NCBI GenBank assembly: GCA_946401765.1
Contig: CAMIVJ010000107.1
Coordinates: 1 to 8,499, forward strand
Direction: 5' to 3'
Length of the DNA: 8,499 nt
From: an uncultured bacterium
GTDB lineage: Bacteria > Verrucomicrobiota > Kiritimatiellia > RFP12 > UBA1067
Below, piece by piece: positions 5,411 to 8,499 of the stretch; the first letter of the stretch is position 1, and each line of letters starts with the position of its first letter. Position numbers and translations under genes: made by a program. A model generated the notes under the pieces. It was not told the origin of the DNA. It worked only from the letters and a program-made list of their open reading frames with translations, and ran no database searches.

Positions 5411-7267
5411 ATGACGCTGTTCGACGAGTTCAAACGCAATCGCGACGAACGCCCTGATTCGCCGGCGTTCCTCATCGCCGCCGGCGATCGCTCGGTGCCG
5501 ATCACATGGCGCGAGTTCGCCCGCGACGTGGAGGCGATCGCCTGGATGGCGGGCCATTTCGTGCCTGGCGCGACGGTGGGTCTGCTGGGCGAGAACTCGT
5601 ACGAATGGATCACAGCGCACGCGGCGGGCGTGTTCGGCGGCATCACGGTGGTGCCGCTCGAGATGACTCTCTCGCCTGCCGAGATCGCCGAGCGCCTCGC
5701 GTTCGTCGGAGCGAGCGTGCTGGTGCATTCCGCGCTCTATGTGGAGAAGGCGCAGGAGGTGGAGAGGCTTCTGCCAGGGCTGATCGTGGCGGGGTTCGGC
5801 TCGCACAAGGCCGACGAGTACATGGCGCTTGCGCGAGCGGCGCTGGACGCGGGCGATCCGGGAGTCTTCGACGGGCCGCCGCCAGACGAGGAGAAGACGT
5901 GCGCGATCGTCTTCACAAGCGGCACCACGTCGAAGCCGCGCGGCGCGGAGCTGACGCTGCGCGGGATGCGCACGTTCAGCGAGTTCGCGTCAGAGCAGCT
6001 GCCGCAGACTCCCGGCGAACGTTCTCTCATGCTCCTGCCGCTTCACCACATCTTCGGCATCTGTACCACCTACATGATGCTTGCGAACGGAGTGGCGCTG
6101 GGAGTGTGCCCCGACTTCCGGCGCATCTACGACGCCGTGGCCCGTTTCCGGGCGAACTACATCTTCCTCGTGCCTGCGCTTGCTGAGATACTGGCGGCGA
6201 AGATCGCGCAGCACGGACGCAGCGCGGAGGAGGCGTTGGGCTCGCCGATAGACTGGATTCTCGTGGGGGGTGCGCCGCTTTCGCGCCGCACATACGAGCA
6301 CCTGCAGGAACTCGGGATACGTCCGCTCACCGGCTACGGCCTCACGGAGACCACGTCGCTCTACTCGATCGCGCCAGTGGGCGACCCGAGACCAGGAAGC
6401 GCGGGGATGGCGTGCGGCGGCCACGGGGGGATGGAGACGAAGACCGGTCCGAACGGCGAGCTGCTCATCCGCGGCCCCGCGGTGCTGAAGGGATATTTCA
6501 AGGAACCGGAGCGCACGGCGGACGTGCTTGACGCCGAAGGCTGGTTCAATACGGGCGACATCGGGCGCATAGACGACGACGGCTACGTGTGGATCACGGG
6601 ACGTGCCTCGCGCACGATAGTGCTCTCCTCGGGCAAGAAGGTGGCGCCAGAGGAGCTGGAGGAGAAGCTTCTGTGCATTCCGGGCATCCACGAGGCGGTG
6701 GTGAGCGGCGATGGCGCAACGCGCGAGCTACAGGCTGAGGTGTACGCGGTGGTCTCGGAAGATACTGTGCGGCGGCAAATCGACATGCTGAACCGCCAGC
6801 TGCCGGTGCACAAGCGCATCAAGATCGTGAAGGTGCGAGAGGATCCGTTCCCGCGCACGGCGAGCGGAAAGATCAAAGTGGAATCCACCTGCGCGCCCAG
6901 TGGAAAGGTTGCGATCGTCTCGACCGGCGAGACCGATGCAAAACCGGAAACCGGAAACCCGAAACCCGAAACCCGAAACTCGAAACCCGAAACCCGAAAC
7001 TCGAAACTCGAAACCCGAAACCTGCCCATTGCCTTCACGGGCGAAGTGGCGGTGTTCATCAAGGCATACATGCTGCCGCTAATGATAGCGGCCATTGCGG
7101 TGATGGCATTGAACGTGCTCAAGCTAGTGCTGCGCAATATTGGCGTGGAGCTGCCGGCATCGCTGAAGGTCTTCGAGGAGATTGGCGAACTGGCGCTTGC
7201 GGTGCTGGTGATCCTCGTGGTGCTGGGCGTGCGCCACCGCCGCCGCAAGGCCTTCCAGCGGAGGTAG
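5411..7267 (+). CDS. AMP-forming acyl/aryl-CoA ligase with repeat linker and C-terminal membrane tail
   Basis: A 618-residue ANL-superfamily ligase, FadD-like: it activates a carboxylic acid to an acyl-adenylate and transfers it to CoA. Core motifs: A3 IVFTSGTTSKPRGAE (166-180, with Arg177 where Lys is usual), LLPLHHIFG (208-216), A5 GYGLTETTS (308-316), A7 GWFNTGDIGRIDDDGY (377-392), ITGRASRTIVLSSGKKVAPEELE (395-417), and A10 FPRTASGKIK (480-489) with catalytic Lys487. The enzyme is complete by about residue 490. A short linker follows, then residues 511-538 are four heptads (KPETGNP, KPETRNS, KPETRNS, KLETRNL) encoded by a 7-nt tandem repeat. After that come about 80 residues with two hydrophobic helices (about 555-574 and 594-607) and a basic end (RHRRRKAFQRR). 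The tail could anchor the ligase in the membrane, or be a once separate small membrane protein fused through the repeat. The substrate cannot be read; proximity to iorA makes an aryl-acetate plausible. Confidence 0.88.
   Translation: MTLFDEFKRNRDERPDSPAFLIAAGDRSVPITWREFARDVEAIAWMAGHFVPGATVGLLGENSYEWITAHAAGVFGGITVVPLEMTLSPAEIAERLAFVGASVLVHSALYVEKAQEVERLLPGLIVAGFGSHKADEYMALARAALDAGDPGVFDGPPPDEEKTCAIVFTSGTTSKPRGAELTLRGMRTFSEFASEQLPQTPGERSLMLLPLHHIFGICTTYMMLANGVALGVCPDFRRIYDAVARFRANYIFLVPALAEILAAKIAQHGRSAEEALGSPIDWILVGGAPLSRRTYEHLQELGIRPLTGYGLTETTSLYSIAPVGDPRPGSAGMACGGHGGMETKTGPNGELLIRGPAVLKGYFKEPERTADVLDAEGWFNTGDIGRIDDDGYVWITGRASRTIVLSSGKKVAPEELEEKLLCIPGIHEAVVSGDGATRELQAEVYAVVSEDTVRRQIDMLNRQLPVHKRIKIVKVREDPFPRTASGKIKVESTCAPSGKVAIVSTGETDAKPETGNPKPETRNSKPETRNSKLETRNLPIAFTGEVAVFIKAYMLPLMIAAIAVMALNVLKLVLRNIGVELPASLKVFEEIGELALAVLVILVVLGVRHRRRKAFQRR
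6941..7024 (+). repeat. In-frame tandem array of 12 heptanucleotides inside the ligase gene
   Basis: Twelve consecutive 7-nt units without interruption: AAACCGG twice, AAACCCG three times, AAACTCG, AAACCCG twice, AAACTCG twice, AAACCCG and AAACCTG. The array is 84 nt, which is divisible by 3, so it keeps the frame and encodes 28 residues with a 7-residue period. The unit has no stop codon in the + strand frames. It is the same family as the spacer repeats at 2542-2626 and 3461-3598, but here it lies within an ORF, at the junction of the catalytic enzyme and its membrane tail. Confidence 0.95.
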
Positions 7268-7330
7268 AAGGTCTGAAGGTTGGAAAGTGTGAAGGTTTGA
7301 AGGTGTGAAAGTGTGGAAAGTTGAAGGGCA
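7267..7330 (+). repeat. Array of eight octanucleotides between the ligase and the deaminase
   Basis: Beginning at the G of the ligase TAG, eight 8-nt units follow in strict phase: GAAGGTCT, GAAGGTTG, GAAAGTGT, GAAGGTTT, GAAGGTGT, GAAAGTGT, GGAAAGTT and GAAGGGCA. Their reverse complement (AAACCTTC-like) matches the 8-nt units of the etfA-iorA spacer, so this is the same family in opposite orientation. Unlike the other spacers, no orientation switch occurs. The purine-rich GAAGG motifs could incidentally act as ribosome-binding sequence for the next gene. Confidence 0.92.
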
Positions 7331-7338
7331 GGTAAAGA

Positions 7339-8499
7339 ATGAAACTTGAAGATGTGTGGATGCTTCTGCCGGGCCGCAAGGTAGGCTTTGGAACCATCGA
7401 GGTAGTGGGCGATACGATCGCCGCTGTCAAACTCGCCGAGAACCGCGAGCCAAAAGGCGCGGGCCGGCTCGTTCTCCCCGGGCTCGTCAACTGCCACTGC
7501 CATGCGCCGATGACGCTGCTGCGCGGCGTTGGAGGAGGTCTTCCGCTCAAGCGCTGGCTTGAGGAGGCGATATTCCCGAAAGAGGCGAAGCTGACCGACG
7601 AAGACGTCCACGCCGGCGCGCTGTGGGGCACGATGGAGATGCTCGCGGGCGGCACCACGTGCGTCGCCGACATGTACGAGTGGAAATACCAGCACGCCTT
7701 TCTCGAGGCTGGAATGCGCGCGCGCGTCACGACGGTCGGGCGTCTCGGCGCGCCGGGACGCCTTGCCGAGTGCGTCAGCGCGACGCGGGACTGGAACGAA
7801 TGGATGCGCGGCGAGGTGCGCGGCGATGTGTACATGGACCTCTGCATCCACTCCGAATATCTCACCGACGAGCATTTCTGCCGTGAACTTGCCGCGGCGA
7901 ACAGGGACCTCGGGCGGAGGCTCCACGTGCACGTGAGCGAGACGAAGCGCGAGCACGAGGAGTGCATCGCGCGGCACGGAAAGACGCCGATCGCGTATCT
8001 CGCCGACACCGGAATTCTTGACCACGGCGGATATGCCGCGCACTGCGTGTGGTGCACTGACGACGACTTCAAGATCATGGCCGAGAGGGACGTCTCGCTC
8101 GTGCACAACCCTACGAGCAACATGAAGCTCGGCAGCGGCTTCGCGCGCATCGTCCGCGCGATGGAGCTCGGCGTGAACGTTGCGCTCGGTACGGACGGCA
8201 CGGCGTCGAACGACAACCTCGACATGTTCGAGGAGATGCATCTCGCCTCGCTCATACACAAGGGGCTTGCGAATGACCCCACCGTGCTCTCGCCGTGGGA
8301 CGTGATCGAGATGGCGACGAAGAACGGCGCAAAGGCGCTTGGACGCGACGACATCGGCGAGATCGCCGTGGGGAAGAAGGCGGACTTCTGTGTGGTCGAC
8401 ATGGACAAGCTTCACCTCATTCCCGCGTTCGACATTCCGAACCTCGTCGTCCACTCCATGCATTCGAGCGACGTGGTGATGACGGTCGTTGGCGGAGAG
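7339..8499 (+). CDS. mtaD: 5'-methylthioadenosine/S-adenosylhomocysteine deaminase-type amidohydrolase (3' truncated by window)
   Basis: An amidohydrolase-superfamily enzyme of the MtaD/SsnA group; 387 residues are visible and about 40-50 C-terminal residues are probably missing, given family lengths near 430. It would deaminate 5'-methylthioadenosine, S-adenosylhomocysteine or adenosine to the inosine form in the cytoplasm. Metal and catalytic residues: LPGLVNCHCHAPMTLLRG (46-63, His53 and His55), HVHVSET (196-202, His198 and Glu201), AAHCVW (233-238, His235) and LGTDGTASNDNLD (283-295, Asp286). LPLKRWLEEAIFPKEAKLT (68-86) and GGTTCVADMY (104-113) match the MtaD subgroup closely. The start ATG follows AGGTAAAGA, a weak ribosome site 6 nt away, directly after the octamer array. 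It probably shares the operon transcript, though a link to the Etf/Ior chemistry is not evident. Substrate specificity within the subgroup is uncertain. Confidence 0.85.
   Translation, partial: MKLEDVWMLLPGRKVGFGTIEVVGDTIAAVKLAENREPKGAGRLVLPGLVNCHCHAPMTLLRGVGGGLPLKRWLEEAIFPKEAKLTDEDVHAGALWGTMEMLAGGTTCVADMYEWKYQHAFLEAGMRARVTTVGRLGAPGRLAECVSATRDWNEWMRGEVRGDVYMDLCIHSEYLTDEHFCRELAAANRDLGRRLHVHVSETKREHEECIARHGKTPIAYLADTGILDHGGYAAHCVWCTDDDFKIMAERDVSLVHNPTSNMKLGSGFARIVRAMELGVNVALGTDGTASNDNLDMFEEMHLASLIHKGLANDPTVLSPWDVIEMATKNGAKALGRDDIGEIAVGKKADFCVVDMDKLHLIPAFDIPNLVVHSMHSSDVVMTVVGGE

Noticed and set aside
4526..5806. 426-codon minus-strand open frame opposite iorA and the ligase start
   Set aside because: Arg/His/Ala-rich shadow of high-GC coding DNA; the + strand has intact TPP, Fe-S and adenylation motifs.
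6941..7024. G-quadruplex on the minus strand (GGGTTTC units)
   Set aside because: Only three GGG runs are consecutive; the next lies about 11 nt away across an AAACTCG unit, so a canonical four-tract quadruplex is not well supported here.
6938..7267. Ligase gene read as a pseudogene disrupted by repeat insertion
   Set aside because: The array length keeps the frame, all catalytic motifs lie upstream of it, and the tail after it shows normal codon use and a coherent membrane-protein sequence.
6583..8463. 626-codon open frame on the minus strand opposite the ligase tail and deaminase
   Set aside because: It is antisense to well-supported genes with complete motifs, spans several genes and two repeat arrays, and its translation has no recognisable domain (RVSGFEF-type repeat translation plus Arg/His-rich sequence typical of GC-rich shadows).

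Overview
The window is a compact, GC-rich stretch of bacterial chromosome with every gene on the + strand. It reads: a truncated SurA-type periplasmic chaperone fragment; chorismate synthase (aroC); a divergent electron-transfer flavoprotein pair (etfB, etfA); the alpha subunit of indolepyruvate:ferredoxin oxidoreductase (iorA); an AMP-forming acyl/aryl-CoA ligase with an unusual membrane tail; and the first 387 codons of an MTA/SAH deaminase-type amidohydrolase that runs off the right edge. IorA and the ETF pair suggest an anaerobe or fermenter. The repeat style and the mixture of genes with and without Shine-Dalgarno sequences would suit an uncultured PVC-type bacterium (Kiritimatiellae/Lentisphaerae-like). 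That placement is a weak inference from general familiarity, not something the sequence proves.

Layout. The chaperone gene and aroC overlap by ATGA and form one transcription unit (3-1555). A sigma70-like promoter at 1585-1612 and a leader of about 110 nt open a second unit, etfB-etfA-iorA-ligase and probably the deaminase (1732-8499).

The most striking structure is not a gene. Three of the four gaps inside the second unit are filled from stop codon to start codon by short tandem repeats of 7 or 8 nt (AAACCCG-like, or the reverse complement GAAGGTTT-like). In the etfB-etfA and etfA-iorA gaps the repeat flips orientation midway, so the transcript could fold into a hairpin. A twelve-unit, strictly 7-nt-periodic tract of the same family lies in frame inside the ligase gene (6941-7024). 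It encodes four 7-residue repeats joining the complete enzyme to a two-helix membrane tail. The iorA-ligase gap (5369-5410) lacks the repeat and has a normal Shine-Dalgarno.

How the genes may work together (inference): the ligase could activate an aryl- or acyl-acetate to its CoA ester, and IorA, with an IorB subunit not present here, would interconvert aryl-CoA and 2-oxoacid using ferredoxin. The ETF pair could carry electrons to or from this chemistry. The adjacent aroC fits an aromatic amino acid theme. The deaminase is probably a salvage enzyme that merely follows.
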